Positions 27,901-35,119 are shown, numbered from the stretch's first letter. The stretch is DNA of 64,000 nt from Actinoplanes regularis (GCF_900188005.1 NZ_FZNR01000004.1:1-64000); one strand, 5' to 3'. The notes: generated by a model not told the origin, from the sequence alone. Program-made: numbers and translations.

Positions 27901-28836
27901 ACCGTTCAACCGGCCGGCAGCGGACCCGCCGCGTTCAATCCGCCGGCGACCCAGCCCGCCCCCGGCCCGGAGACGGCGTCGCCCGGCACCGGAGGCGACG
28001 CAGCATCGTCCGCGCACACCCCCGCAGGCCAGACCCCAGGCGGTCAGATTCCGGCTGGATCGGCGCCGGACACAGACTGGCCGAGCCCGCAGGCTTCCGA
28101 CAGGCTTTCGCCGATCCCTCCCACGGCCGTTCCGGACGTGGTCGCCCCGCGTCCGGGTTTGCAGGCGCCGGATTTGGGTCAGCAGAATCCGCCTGCTGTG
28201 GCTGGGTCTCGTCCGGGTTTGCAGGCGCCGGATTTGGGTCAGCAGAATCCGCCTGCTGTGGCTGGGTCTCGTCCGGGTTTGCAGGCGCCGGATTTGGGTC
28301 AGCAGAATCCGCCTGCTGTGGCTGGGTCTCGTCCGGGTTTGCAGGCGCCGGATTTGGGTCAGCAGAATCCGCCTGCTGTGGCTGGGTCTCGTCCGGGTTT
28401 GCAGGCGCCGGATTTGGGTCAGCAGAATCCGCCTGCTGTGGCTGGGTCTCGTCCGGGTTTGCAGGCGCCGGATTTGGGTCAGCAGAATCCGCCTGCTGTG
28501 GCTGGGTCTCGTCCCGGTCTACAGGCGCCCGACATGGGCCAGCAGAATCCGCCCGCTGGGGCGGCTTCTGGTCCGGGTCTGCAGGCGCCGGACCTGGGCC
28601 AGCCGAGCGGGCCTGCCGTGGCCGCTACTCCGCGACCCGGCTTGCAGGCACCCGACCTGGGCCAGTACGACGCACCCGCGGCGGCACCGAGCCGGCAGGA
28701 GCCTGCGGGCGCATCAGCCGACGACCCCAGCACGCCGTCCGGGCTGCCCAGCCGGGCCACGCGCCCGAATCCTCCCGCGGCCGAGGCGAACCCGGACGAC
28801 CATTCCGACGCCCCCAGCGGCCTGCCCGGTCGCTAG
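24970..28836 (+). CDS. Giant low-complexity protein with five repeat blocks
   Basis: A 1288-aa protein with a GTG start behind GGGGGGAG. Only the first 65 or so residues look folded: VNPESVLARTAVEMVAAHAGG and a cysteine cluster RCPACGEPLPC that could bind zinc. The rest is low complexity in five blocks: RLGGPLSGD/RLGGSLSED (about 10 aa period, bases 25380-25690), GDAAGPGG..GGRL (15 aa, 25840-26020), Gly-rich GLGGGMAGPGSG (26590-27180), PPVAG (5 aa, 27640-27800) and RPGLQAPDLGQQNPPAVAGS (20 aa, 28150-28690). No signal peptide, no membrane helix, no enzyme domain. It may be an intrinsically disordered scaffold; function unknown. The length is likely to vary between strains. Confidence 0.65.
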   Translation: MAPTNYVNPESVLARTAVEMVAAHAGGEGLTRCPACGEPLPCRSGQAAAEVLAAAGLMEASGLIAATRVAFAPHSSSPGFMPSRSAESSAPSAYSGGGSGSGPLGAGSTAEGTTGGGMSLAGADWGLGGLGAGSGAAEDRLGAPPSEDDRLGDALSGDRLGGPLSEGRLGGSLSEDRLGGPLSGDRLGGSLSEDRLGGPLSGDRLGGSLSEDRLGAPLSEGRLGGSHSEDRVGGPLSDEAPSWATEPTGAFERPWSSPEESWTEARLGGLSSGNAAPSGLSVGDRPTGAAGPGGPAVGERLGDAAGPGGPATGGRLGDAAGPGGATTGGRLGDAAGPGGPAVGGRPGDDAGSGLFSQTANIGANRTPDASVPTLAGPGGVPADTASTPRTGTGYTGRRRGRHAEPELNGEPGAVSGSGSSGLTPEPIVLPSLRPPEEPKTTAGPAIPGRGAHAAPSSPAAPGASSTPTPWPEPKPAGKRSATDDGPRSWPPVEPTGGDSVPGSGLRSWPPPDAGPASPGAGPSGSAGLATSGLPGPASGATALSGDTSGLGGGMAGPGSGAPGRGGDASGLGGGVAGPGSGVAGRGGDASGLGGGVPGPGGDMSGLGGGMAGPGSGAPGRGVGTSGRGGDASGLGGGVAGPGSGVVGRGGDASGLGGGVPGPGGDMSGLGGGMAVPGSGEPGRGVGTSGRGGGAAGLGGGVAGPGSGVAGRGVGTPGLGDDASVLGGDMSGLGGGGMAGRGGASAEPRPWPPLAPAEGGKAQPVGSMPTTPPWATAAPAEPSTSPAGPAPDAGTMAPGVPPTAPTGLSERTPLSWAAVASEPVAEATPPTAALPTAAPTPAPFAGPLATSPGTPPAAPPATASAAALPAAAPGAARPAADPPAAVPPVAGPPVAGPPVAGPPVAGPPVAGSPVTAPPVTAPPVAGPPVAGPPIAGPPVAGRPAAPAAQSQVTPPVASAYSQQNSPLDAPRFTRSAPRTVQPAGSGPAAFNPPATQPAPGPETASPGTGGDAASSAHTPAGQTPGGQIPAGSAPDTDWPSPQASDRLSPIPPTAVPDVVAPRPGLQAPDLGQQNPPAVAGSRPGLQAPDLGQQNPPAVAGSRPGLQAPDLGQQNPPAVAGSRPGLQAPDLGQQNPPAVAGSRPGLQAPDLGQQNPPAVAGSRPGLQAPDLGQQNPPAVAGSRPGLQAPDMGQQNPPAGAASGPGLQAPDLGQPSGPAVAATPRPGLQAPDLGQYDAPAAAPSRQEPAGASADDPSTPSGLPSRATRPNPPAAEANPDDHSDAPSGLPGR
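25380..25690. repeat. In-gene ~30-bp repeats (RLGG block)
   Basis: About ten imperfect units of roughly 30 bp encoding RLGG(P/S)LS(E/G)(D/G). Adjacent pairs form a 60-bp higher-order repeat, e.g. GATCGGCTTGGTGGTCCGCT alternating with a GGCTCGCTCTCC unit. Confidence 0.8.
26590..27180. repeat. In-gene glycine-rich repeats
   Basis: Imperfect units encoding GLGGG(M/V)AGPGSG(A/V)(P/A)GRGGDAS, arranged in two or three long copies of about 200 bp; for example the text beginning near 26617 recurs near 26791 and again, diverged, near 26970. Confidence 0.75.
28150..28690. repeat. Six identical 60-bp tandem repeats plus degenerate copies
   Basis: The 60-bp unit starting CGTCCGGGTTTGCAGGCGCC is present six times with no mismatch from 28150 to 28509 and then three times in diverged form to about 28690. 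It encodes RPGLQAPDLGQQNPPAVAGS. The perfect copies use codons that are rare here (TTG, TTT, CCT), while the diverged copies use the genome's preferred CTG, CCC. Confidence 0.95.
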
Positions 28837-28869
28837 AACGTCGTTGCCACCTGGGCGTGGTCGGCCGGG

Positions 28870-29192
28870 ACCAGCGTTACCACCGCGTCAAGCTGTGGTG
28901 ACCTGGCTGGGTTCGGTGGTGGTGTCGTGGCTGGGGTCGCGTCCGTCGGGTCCAGCTGTGGTGACCTGGCTGGGGCCGGTGGTGGTGTCACGGCCGCTTC
29001 AACCCGGGCGATCCCGGCGTCGTCCGCGAGGCCGGCGCCTGCTCGGAGCGGGCGCCGGGTGGTCGGGCGTCGGTGTGCCGCGTTTCGAATAACCCTTGTG
29101 GGGTGATTTGTCGGGTCGGGGAAGCTGGGCGGGGTGGTTGTCGGGCCGGGGACCCGGGCGGGGTGGTTTGTCGGGTAGGGGCGGGACCGGGG
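28870..29192. repeat. Gene-free stretch with short imperfect repeats
   Basis: Between the repeat protein (ends 28836) and the STAS-HATPase gene (ends 29193) there is no gene. AGCTGTGGTGACCTGGCTGG occurs near 28890 and again near 28962, each followed by a GGTGGTGTC element, and a ~32-bp unit GGGGTGRTTTGTCGGG-like occurs three times between 29098 and 29180. Confidence 0.55.
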
Positions 29193-29930
29193 TCAGGGGA
29201 GGCCGGGGACGAGACGGGTCCAGACGACCTTGCCGTCGCTGACCGGGAGGACTCCCCAGGCCGCCGAGAGCTCGTTCACCAGGCGCAACCCGCGCCCGCC
29301 GGCGTCGGCGTACCCCGGATCGAGGGTCTCGGGCATCCGGCGGCTGCCGTCGCGGACCGCCATGGTGACCCGGCCGTCGCCGTGGTTCAGGGTGAACTCC
29401 ATGGTGGTGTGGGCGTGCCGCACCACGTTGGCGACCAGTTCGGTGGCGATCAGCGCGGCGGTCGCGGCGAACTCCGAGTGGTGCCACCGGGCGCAGGCCT
29501 GGTCGACCAGCTGACGGACCTGACGGCAGGCCTCCGGCACCGGGCGCAGCCGGGCCCGGACGCGCTCCGGGGCGGGCTGCCGGTCCGCCTCGGCGAGGGC
29601 GGTGGCGCAGTCGCGGGCCATCTCGACGTCGGCGCATCCGGGGACCGCAGCGAGCGCCTCCGAGATGTCCGGGCCGGCCCCGCAGACGACGATCGGTACG
29701 TTCGGGAATTCCGCGGTCTGGCAGACCACCGAGCCGAACGTGCCGAACGCGACCGGGTCGCTCACCGTCAACCGGCTCACGTCGAGCAGAAGTTTTACCG
29801 GTTGCACGGCCAGGCTGCGGCGCACCGCCACGCCGAGCGCGTCGCCGGTGAGCTGGTCCAGGGTGCCGCTGACGGTCAGGACCGCGACCGGGAGATCCCG
29901 CTCCGGCCGACAGACGAGCTGGCTGGGCAT
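29193..29930 (-). CDS. STAS-HATPase fusion, anti-sigma regulatory protein
   Basis: A 245-aa fusion. Residues about 1-110 are a STAS-like domain (VAVLTVSGTLDQLTGDALGVAV, KLLLDVSRLTVSDPVAFGTFGSV), similar to anti-anti-sigma factors, including the conserved DVSRLTVSD region where the phosphorylated Ser usually lies. Residues about 125-245 are a RsbW-like HATPase_c: TELVANVVRHAHT (N box), VRDGSRRMPE and DAGGRGLRLVNELSAAWG (G box), VVWTRL at the end. One chain thus carries both the antagonist and the kinase fold of a partner-switching module. ATG 29930 follows GGAGG. Divergent from secA2. Target sigma factor unknown. Confidence 0.82.
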   Translation of the reverse strand: MPSQLVCRPERDLPVAVLTVSGTLDQLTGDALGVAVRRSLAVQPVKLLLDVSRLTVSDPVAFGTFGSVVCQTAEFPNVPIVVCGAGPDISEALAAVPGCADVEMARDCATALAEADRQPAPERVRARLRPVPEACRQVRQLVDQACARWHHSEFAATAALIATELVANVVRHAHTTMEFTLNHGDGRVTMAVRDGSRRMPETLDPGYADAGGRGLRLVNELSAAWGVLPVSDGKVVWTRLVPGLP

Positions 29931-30079
29931 CGGGTCCTCCCTTGCTGGTGAGATGGGTCGAGTGAGCAGGTGCCCGGCCTTGGCGGGAGGCAAACCAACG
30001 GCCGGGGCGGATCTTCCGTGGGCGCCGCGCCGGGAGTCCGCCCAATGGACGGCGGCGAAATAAAGTACCGTTGCGCGCC

Positions 30080-32371
30080 ATGGGTGTGTCGCAGCGGTTG
30101 AAGAACCGTTTCCGCAAGTTTTTGCAGCGTCCCGGGACGACCGTGAACCTGGGCCCGCTGTCGGAGCGCCTGGGTCCGATCGAGGCCCGTGAGGAGGCGC
30201 TGAAGGAGCTGGACGACGCGGCTCTGACCGACGCCGCACGGGAGACGGCCGACTTCACCGAGATCTGCGCGGTCGGGCGGGAGGCCGCGCGCCGCACGAT
30301 CGGTCAGCGGCCGTACGACGTCCAGCTGCTCGGCGCGATGGCCCTGCTCTCCGGCCGGGTCGCGGAGATGGCCACCGGTGAGGGCAAGACGCTCACCGCG
30401 ACCATCGCCGCCTACGGTCACACCCGCCTGGGCAACGGCCCGGTGCACGTGCTGACCGTCAACGACTACCTGGCCCGCCGTGACGCCGAGTGGATGGAGC
30501 CGGTCTACAACCTGCTCGGCCTGAGCGTGGGCTGGGTGACCGAGGCGTCGACCCAGGAGGAGCGCCGCGAGGCGTACGCGGCCGACGTCACCTACGTGTC
30601 GGTCTCCGAGGCCGGCTTCGACTACCTGCGCGACCAGCTGGTCACCGACGTCGCCGACCGGGTGCAGCGCGAGCTGGCCACCGCGATCGTGGACGAGGCC
30701 GACTCGATCCTGATCGACGAGGCCCGGGTGCCGATGGTGCTGGCCGGTTCGGTCGCCGTCGAGAGCGACCCGGTGCACGAGGCCGCCGACCTGGTCAAGA
30801 GCCTGCGCAAGGGCAAGGACTACGAGGTGGCGGAGGACGGCCGCAGCGTGGCCTTCACCGAGGCCGGCCTGAAGAACATCGAGGAGCAGCTCGGCGGCAT
30901 CGATCTGTACGCCGACGACCAGGTCGAGCACCTGTCGGCGGTGAACGTCGCGCTGCACGCGCACGCCCTGCTGCGCCGCGACGTCGACTACATCGTCCGC
31001 AACGGCACGGTCGAGCTGATCGACGAGATGCGCGGCCGGGTGGCCCAGCGCCGCCGGTGGCCGGACGGCCTGCAGGCGGCTGTGGAGGCCAAGGAGGGGC
31101 TCTCCGCGACCGCGGAGGGTGAGGTGCTGAACACCATCACCGTGCAGGCCTACATCGCGCTCTACGAGACCGTCTGCGGCATGACCGCGACCGCGGTGCA
31201 CGTCGGCGAGCAGCTGCGGGAGTACTTCAAGCTCGAGGTCGCGGTGGTGCCGTCGAACGCCCCGAACATCCGTGAGGACGACCCGGACCGGATCTACTCG
31301 GCGCATGACACCCGCGACGAGGCTCTGGTCGAAGAGATCAAGATCGCGCACGACAAGGGCCGTCCGGTGCTGATCGGCACCCTGGACGTGCAGGCGTCCG
31401 AGCGGCTGGCCGAGCAGTTGAAGGCCGTCGGCGTGCCGTGCCAGGTGCTGAACGCGAAGAACGACGCCGAGGAGGCGTCGATCATCGCGGAGGCCGGCGC
31501 GGTCGGCGCGGTCACCGTCTCCACCCAGATGGCCGGTCGCGGCGTCGACATCCGCCTCGGCGGCAGCGACGAGAAGGACCGTGAGCGGGTGGTCGAGCTC
31601 GGCGGGCTCTACGTGATCGGCGCCGGCCGTCACGACAGCCGCCGGGTCGACGACCAGCTGCGCGGCCGGGCCGGGCGGCAGGGCGACCCGGGTGCCTCGG
31701 TCTTCTTCGTGAGCCTCGAGGACGAGTTGGTCTCCCGGCACGCCGGTGACATCCTGCCGGGCTCGCCGCGGATGGACATGGACGGCGTGGTGCACGACTC
31801 GCAGGTCGACTACGCGGTCGAGCACGCCCAGCGCGTCGCGGAGGGCGTCAACCACGAGATCCACCGCAACACCTGGCGCTACAGCGTGGTGATCGAGCAG
31901 CAGCGGCTGCTGCTGGCCGAGCGCCGGGAGCGGCTGCTCACCTCCGAGGTGGCCGCGATCATGCTGCTGGAGAAGTCGCCGGAGAAGGCCAAGGAGACCG
32001 ACGAGGACGTGCTCTCCGACTCGGCCCGGGCGATCGCGCTGTACCACCTGGACAAGCTCTGGGCGGACCATCTGGCGTACCTGTCCGAAGTGCGGGAGGG
32101 TGTGCACCTGCGCGCGCTGGGCAAGCTGGACCCGCTGGACGAGTTCCACCGGTCCGCGGTGCCGGCCTTCCAGGAGCTGCTGATCCAGGTCGAGGCGCGG
32201 ACCATCGAGGCGTTCGAGGAGGTCGACCTCAGCGACGGCTGGCAGCCGGAGCGCTCGGAGATCGTCCGGCCGAACGCGACGTGGACGTACCTGGTGCACG
32301 ACAACCCGTTCGGCTCCGAGCTGGACCGGTTGATCGCGGCCGTCGGCCGCCGTCTCACATCGGGTGGTTGA
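30080..32371 (+). CDS. secA2: Accessory Sec translocase ATPase SecA2
   Basis: A 763-aa SecA-type preprotein translocase ATPase. Walker A is MATGEGKTLTA (near residue 97), the DEAD-like motif VDEADSILIDEAR near 205, and the second ATPase half has TVSTQMAGRGVDIRLGG and GRAGRQGDPGASVFFVS. Compared with SecA1 (about 900-950 aa) it lacks the C-terminal linker and zinc-binding tail, which defines actinobacterial SecA2. It exports a small set of proteins, some without signal peptides, in mycobacteria. I start at ATG 30080, since a TTG at 30071 is the only alternative. No SecY2 or obvious substrate lies beside it. Confidence 0.93.
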   Translation: MGVSQRLKNRFRKFLQRPGTTVNLGPLSERLGPIEAREEALKELDDAALTDAARETADFTEICAVGREAARRTIGQRPYDVQLLGAMALLSGRVAEMATGEGKTLTATIAAYGHTRLGNGPVHVLTVNDYLARRDAEWMEPVYNLLGLSVGWVTEASTQEERREAYAADVTYVSVSEAGFDYLRDQLVTDVADRVQRELATAIVDEADSILIDEARVPMVLAGSVAVESDPVHEAADLVKSLRKGKDYEVAEDGRSVAFTEAGLKNIEEQLGGIDLYADDQVEHLSAVNVALHAHALLRRDVDYIVRNGTVELIDEMRGRVAQRRRWPDGLQAAVEAKEGLSATAEGEVLNTITVQAYIALYETVCGMTATAVHVGEQLREYFKLEVAVVPSNAPNIREDDPDRIYSAHDTRDEALVEEIKIAHDKGRPVLIGTLDVQASERLAEQLKAVGVPCQVLNAKNDAEEASIIAEAGAVGAVTVSTQMAGRGVDIRLGGSDEKDRERVVELGGLYVIGAGRHDSRRVDDQLRGRAGRQGDPGASVFFVSLEDELVSRHAGDILPGSPRMDMDGVVHDSQVDYAVEHAQRVAEGVNHEIHRNTWRYSVVIEQQRLLLAERRERLLTSEVAAIMLLEKSPEKAKETDEDVLSDSARAIALYHLDKLWADHLAYLSEVREGVHLRALGKLDPLDEFHRSAVPAFQELLIQVEARTIEAFEEVDLSDGWQPERSEIVRPNATWTYLVHDNPFGSELDRLIAAVGRRLTSGG

Positions 32372-32400
32372 TTTCACTCGGGTTTCACTGAAGTTTCACA

Positions 32401-32438
32401 CGAAGGGGCGCCGCGGATCCGCGGCGCCCCTTCGTTGT
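32401..32438. terminator. 34-bp perfect palindrome, terminator of secA2
   Basis: CGAAGGGGCGCCGCGGA is followed directly by its exact reverse complement TCCGCGGCGCCCCTTCG (32401-32434), then TTG. It lies 30 nt after the secA2 stop. The remaining gap to 32661 contains a locally AT-rich stretch (32440-32660) that probably carries the promoter of the regulator. Confidence 0.75.
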
Positions 32439-32661
32439 GTTCCCGCGCAGGTCAGCCCCATGTCGTTCGGCAATGTTTAATGAGGCCGACAGAAAGCGTT
32501 CCCAGAATGCATTCGTGTTACCGGGAACAATATGGAACGTCTTTCTCACACTGTGGATGGCGACTTGACCCGCAAAGCCGCGGACCGGAAATATCAGGCC
32601 CGCTTTACGCGCAGTGATCGTTCATATTCGCTTGCGACAGCAAAATCTGGGGGATCAATCA

Positions 32662-33216
32662 ATGCCGGTCAGCGCATTGTCGCCGCGAGCCGATCGTCGT
32701 TCTGCCGGACCGGGCCGTGGCCCGGGCGGCCGGCGCCCCGAACCGGCGCTGACAGTGACGCTCGCTATTCCGCTCACCGGTGACGCGGTCTCGCCGCAGG
32801 CGCACAGGTTGCTTGCCGCCGTCCGCGAACTGGTCGAATTGAGCCGGGGCACGGTGACCGTGGAGTCGGTCGCGCCGCCACCCGAGCCGGAGCCGGAGCC
32901 GGAACCGACCGGCCCGGAGGTTCGGTTGCTCACCGGTTCACGTCAAGTTCTGTTGGAGGGTGAGCCGGTTCCGCTCACCCGTCTCGAGTTCGACCTCCTG
33001 CTCTACCTCACCGAGCGGCCGCGCCGGGTCTTCAGCCGGGCCCAGCTGCTCGCCGGGGTGTGGGGCTACGAGCGCGCCGGGGAGCGCACGGTCGACGTGC
33101 ACGTTCGCCGGCTGCGCCTCAAGCTGGGCTCCGCCGTGCCGGCCGTCACCACCGTCTACGGGGTGGGCTACCGGCTGGCCGACGAGGCCCGGATCACGAT
33201 CATGCCGCACGATTGA
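32662..33216 (+). CDS. Orphan winged-helix (OmpR/PhoB-type) DNA-binding protein
   Basis: A 184-aa protein without a receiver domain. The N-terminal 80 residues contain VTLAIPLTGDAVSPQAHRLLAAVRELVEL, followed by a Pro-Glu repeat linker (PPPEPEPEPEPT) and a C-terminal Trans_reg_C domain: VPLTRLEFDLLLYLTERPRRVFSRAQLLAGVWGY, VDVHVRRLRLKLG, TVYGVGYRLA. So the DNA-binding half is standard but there is no phosphorylation site to control it. ATG 32662 is preceded by GGGGG at 7-8 nt. It precedes the uridine-kinase-like gene by 3 nt, so the two probably form an operon. Confidence 0.8.
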   Translation: MPVSALSPRADRRSAGPGRGPGGRRPEPALTVTLAIPLTGDAVSPQAHRLLAAVRELVELSRGTVTVESVAPPPEPEPEPEPTGPEVRLLTGSRQVLLEGEPVPLTRLEFDLLLYLTERPRRVFSRAQLLAGVWGYERAGERTVDVHVRRLRLKLGSAVPAVTTVYGVGYRLADEARITIMPHD

Positions 33217-33219
33217 GCC

Positions 33220-33852
33220 ATGCGTGTGCGTCCCGTCTCGTTCGCCGTCCTCGTCGAAGATCTCGCCGATCGGCTGGCGAGTCGGGAATCCGACAGTAGG
33301 ATCCGGGTGGCTGTGGACGGGGCGGACGCGGCCGGCCCGGGGCGTCTCGCCGATGCCCTGGTCGACCCGCTGCGGGTGCGCGGTCGCCCGGCCGTGCGCA
33401 TCGATACCGGAGATTTCCTTCGTCCGGCGTCGTTGCGGCTGGAATTCGGGCGGAACAACCCGGACTCGTTCTACACTGGCTGGTTCGACGAGGCCGGGTT
33501 GATCCGGGAGGTGCTCGATCCGGCGGGGCCGGGCGGCACCGGCCGGATCGTCACCCGGCTCCGGACCGCGGCCGTCGACCGGGCGGTCCGCGAGCCCTAC
33601 CAGACGCTCCCGGAGAACGCTGTTCTGCTGGTCAGTGGCCCTTTGCTGCTCGGCTCCGGGCTGCCTTTCGACTTCACCGTCCACCTTGCGGTCTCCGCCG
33701 CCGCGCTGGATCGGCGGACCGAACCGGGGGAGCGCTGGACCCTGCCCGCCTTCGCTCGCTATGTGGACGAGGTGGCCCCGGAAACTTTCGCCGATGTGGT
33801 GGTGCGGCTCGACGATCCCCGGCATCCTGCCCTGGTCACGGCCTTGAGTTGA
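33220..33852 (+). CDS. Uridine kinase-like protein with altered P-loop
   Basis: A 210-aa P-loop-kinase-like protein. The expected Walker A reads VAVDGADAAGPGRLADAL: the usual GK(S/T) is replaced by GRL, so the phosphate-binding Lys is Arg. The following VRIDTGDFLRPASLRLEFGRNNPDSFYTGWFD resembles the 'DDFYRP..R..G..SP..YY.D' segment of actinomycete uridine kinase-like proteins, and VLLVSGPLLLGSGLPFDFTVHLAVS resembles the 'DGVFL.RPEL...D..I.L' part. It may be a kinase with weak activity or a nucleotide-sensing relic. It follows the orphan regulator by 3 nt. Confidence 0.7.
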   Translation: MRVRPVSFAVLVEDLADRLASRESDSRIRVAVDGADAAGPGRLADALVDPLRVRGRPAVRIDTGDFLRPASLRLEFGRNNPDSFYTGWFDEAGLIREVLDPAGPGGTGRIVTRLRTAAVDRAVREPYQTLPENAVLLVSGPLLLGSGLPFDFTVHLAVSAAALDRRTEPGERWTLPAFARYVDEVAPETFADVVVRLDDPRHPALVTALS

Positions 33853-34041
33853 GGTGTGGCGTGACCTCTGGCACAAGACCCGTGTGCTGAGTCCGTGGCG
33901 GATTCAACCACTGACAGTTATGCTCCGGTTACTTTTTCGCGGGGGCCCCGTTTGGGACCTCCGGCGGTGGGTATCAGGCGGCACCACACATCGAGCCGGA
34001 TCGCCCATCGGCTGGGGCTTAGGGAAGGGCAGGGGGACTGC

Positions 34042-34464
34042 ATGCTCGTCAACGGAGCGGTTGTTGCCGGCAAGGGCGTTAACGCGGTGAAGGGGCGCTC
34101 GACCGATGAGGTCGAGCAGATCCGGGTGCTCCTGCGGACCAGGTTCGAGGAGCTCGACGCGGAGTACGAAGAGGCCGTCGCGCAGAGCCATCGGCTGCGT
34201 CTGGTGGAGATCGGCGACTCGGCCGGCGACGACCAGGCCGACAGCGGATCCAAGACGGCGGAGCGGGACGCCGCCGGTTCGCTGCTGCGGACCCTGCTCG
34301 ACCGCCGCACCCAGGCGGAGTACGCGATGCAGCGGCTCGAGGACGGGACCTACGGCAACTGTGAGGGTTGCTCCAACCCGATCCCGGTGGAGCGGCTCGA
34401 GGTGTTCCCCTCGGCCACCACTTGTGTCAACTGCAAGCAGGTCCGGGAGCGCCGGGCCAGCTGA
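34042..34464 (+). CDS. TraR/DksA-type zinc finger protein
   Basis: A 140-aa protein. The N-terminal half is a charged coiled coil (RFEELDAEYEEAVAQSHRLRL ... AERDAAGSLLRTLLDRRTQAEYAMQRLEDG) and the C-terminus is a four-cysteine zinc finger: YGNCEGCSNPIPVERLEVFP, then CVNCK. This is the layout of DksA/TraR proteins, which enter the secondary channel of RNA polymerase. The usual DxxDxA tip is not clear here. ATG 34042 has AGGGGG 6 nt upstream; the frame is open to 33895, without support. A hairpin (34473-34506) follows. Confidence 0.82.
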   Translation: MLVNGAVVAGKGVNAVKGRSTDEVEQIRVLLRTRFEELDAEYEEAVAQSHRLRLVEIGDSAGDDQADSGSKTAERDAAGSLLRTLLDRRTQAEYAMQRLEDGTYGNCEGCSNPIPVERLEVFPSATTCVNCKQVRERRAS

Positions 34465-34472
34465 GGCGTGAC

Positions 34473-34506
34473 GGTGCCCGTTTCCGTGGGGGCGGAAGCG
34501 GGCACC
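34473..34506 (+). terminator. Hairpin after the DksA-like gene
   Basis: GGTGCCCGTTTCCG pairs with CGGAAGCGGGCACC (one bulge), loop TGGGGG. The rest of the 354-base gap up to 34818 holds only a short upstream frame (34775-34822); I see no further gene there. Confidence 0.55.
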
Positions 34507-34774
34507 GGCAGCTCTGCCGAGCGGATCCGGCAAGAAATATCCGCCGGGCTGTCGCTAATTCGAGAGGGAATTTGCAGACCGGGTGCCAAAACTGCGCGCT
34601 CTCGCGGCCGGCCCCGTTGAGACGAAGAACACCCATGGACGCCGAACAATTGCCGCCGGCGATTATCTCGCAGCGGAATTCCGCACCCAACCGATCCGCT
34701 CGCCGTACGGCGCGGGCACATCCCTGATTCCTCCGGCCGGGTCCGGCAACCGCGCCGGCGAGAGGGAATCCGCG

Positions 34775-34822
34775 ATGAACAGTGGTGCCATCGGTCGCGC
34801 GGGAGTAGAACCAGAGATATGA
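34775..34822 (+). CDS. 15-residue upstream ORF, possible leader peptide
   Basis: ATG 34775 follows GAGAGGG and encodes MNSGAIGRAGVEPEI; its TGA overlaps the next ATG in the form ATGA. This would couple translation of the following gene. Coding status unproven. Confidence 0.3.
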   Translation: MNSGAIGRAGVEPEI

Positions 34823-35031
34823 CCGACGTGCACGATGAGCCGGCCGACCGCCTCTCGCAGCCGGGCGACGAAATCTCACCGGCGGGCGACCAGAGCGGGC
34901 CTGAGTACGATCCGGGCGGCGACCTCGCCTACGACGAGGCCCACGGCGCCGGCGCCCACCTGGACGTGCCCGCCGCCCTGGCCGAGGAGGCCGAGCGCCG
35001 CCGCGCGATGGCCCCACCCCGGTCGGCCTGA
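34819..35031 (+). CDS. Small acidic hypothetical protein, 70 aa
   Basis: A 70-aa soluble, strongly acidic protein (MTDVHDEPADRLSQPGDEISPAG ...), with an Ala/Glu-rich helix near the C-terminus (DVPAALAEEAERRRAMA). Low complexity and probably disordered in its first half. No family recognised. The ATG overlaps the stop of the 15-codon upstream frame by the ATGA arrangement, and no other ribosome binding site is evident closer than GGGAGTAGAACCAGAG. Convergent with the membrane protein gene ending at 35120. Confidence 0.5.
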   Translation: MTDVHDEPADRLSQPGDEISPAGDQSGPEYDPGGDLAYDEAHGAGAHLDVPAALAEEAERRRAMAPPRSA

Positions 35032-35119
35032 ACCACCCGGAGGTCGCCGGCCCCGGTCCCTTCCGCCGCGATCGGGAAGCCGTCGACCGATCGGCGCGGG
35101 GCGAGTCGCCGGACCGAGG

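Noticed and set aside
28150..28690. CRISPR-like array
   Set aside because: Repeats are directly tandem with no variable spacers and are in frame within a coding sequence.
29876..32377. A long antisense frame across secA2
   Set aside because: Same GC-bias artefact; the plus strand encodes a complete SecA2 with all motifs.
34427..35017. A 196-codon minus-strand frame opposite the small acidic gene
   Set aside because: Overlaps the DksA-like gene end and the 70-aa gene; Arg/Pro-rich without domain.
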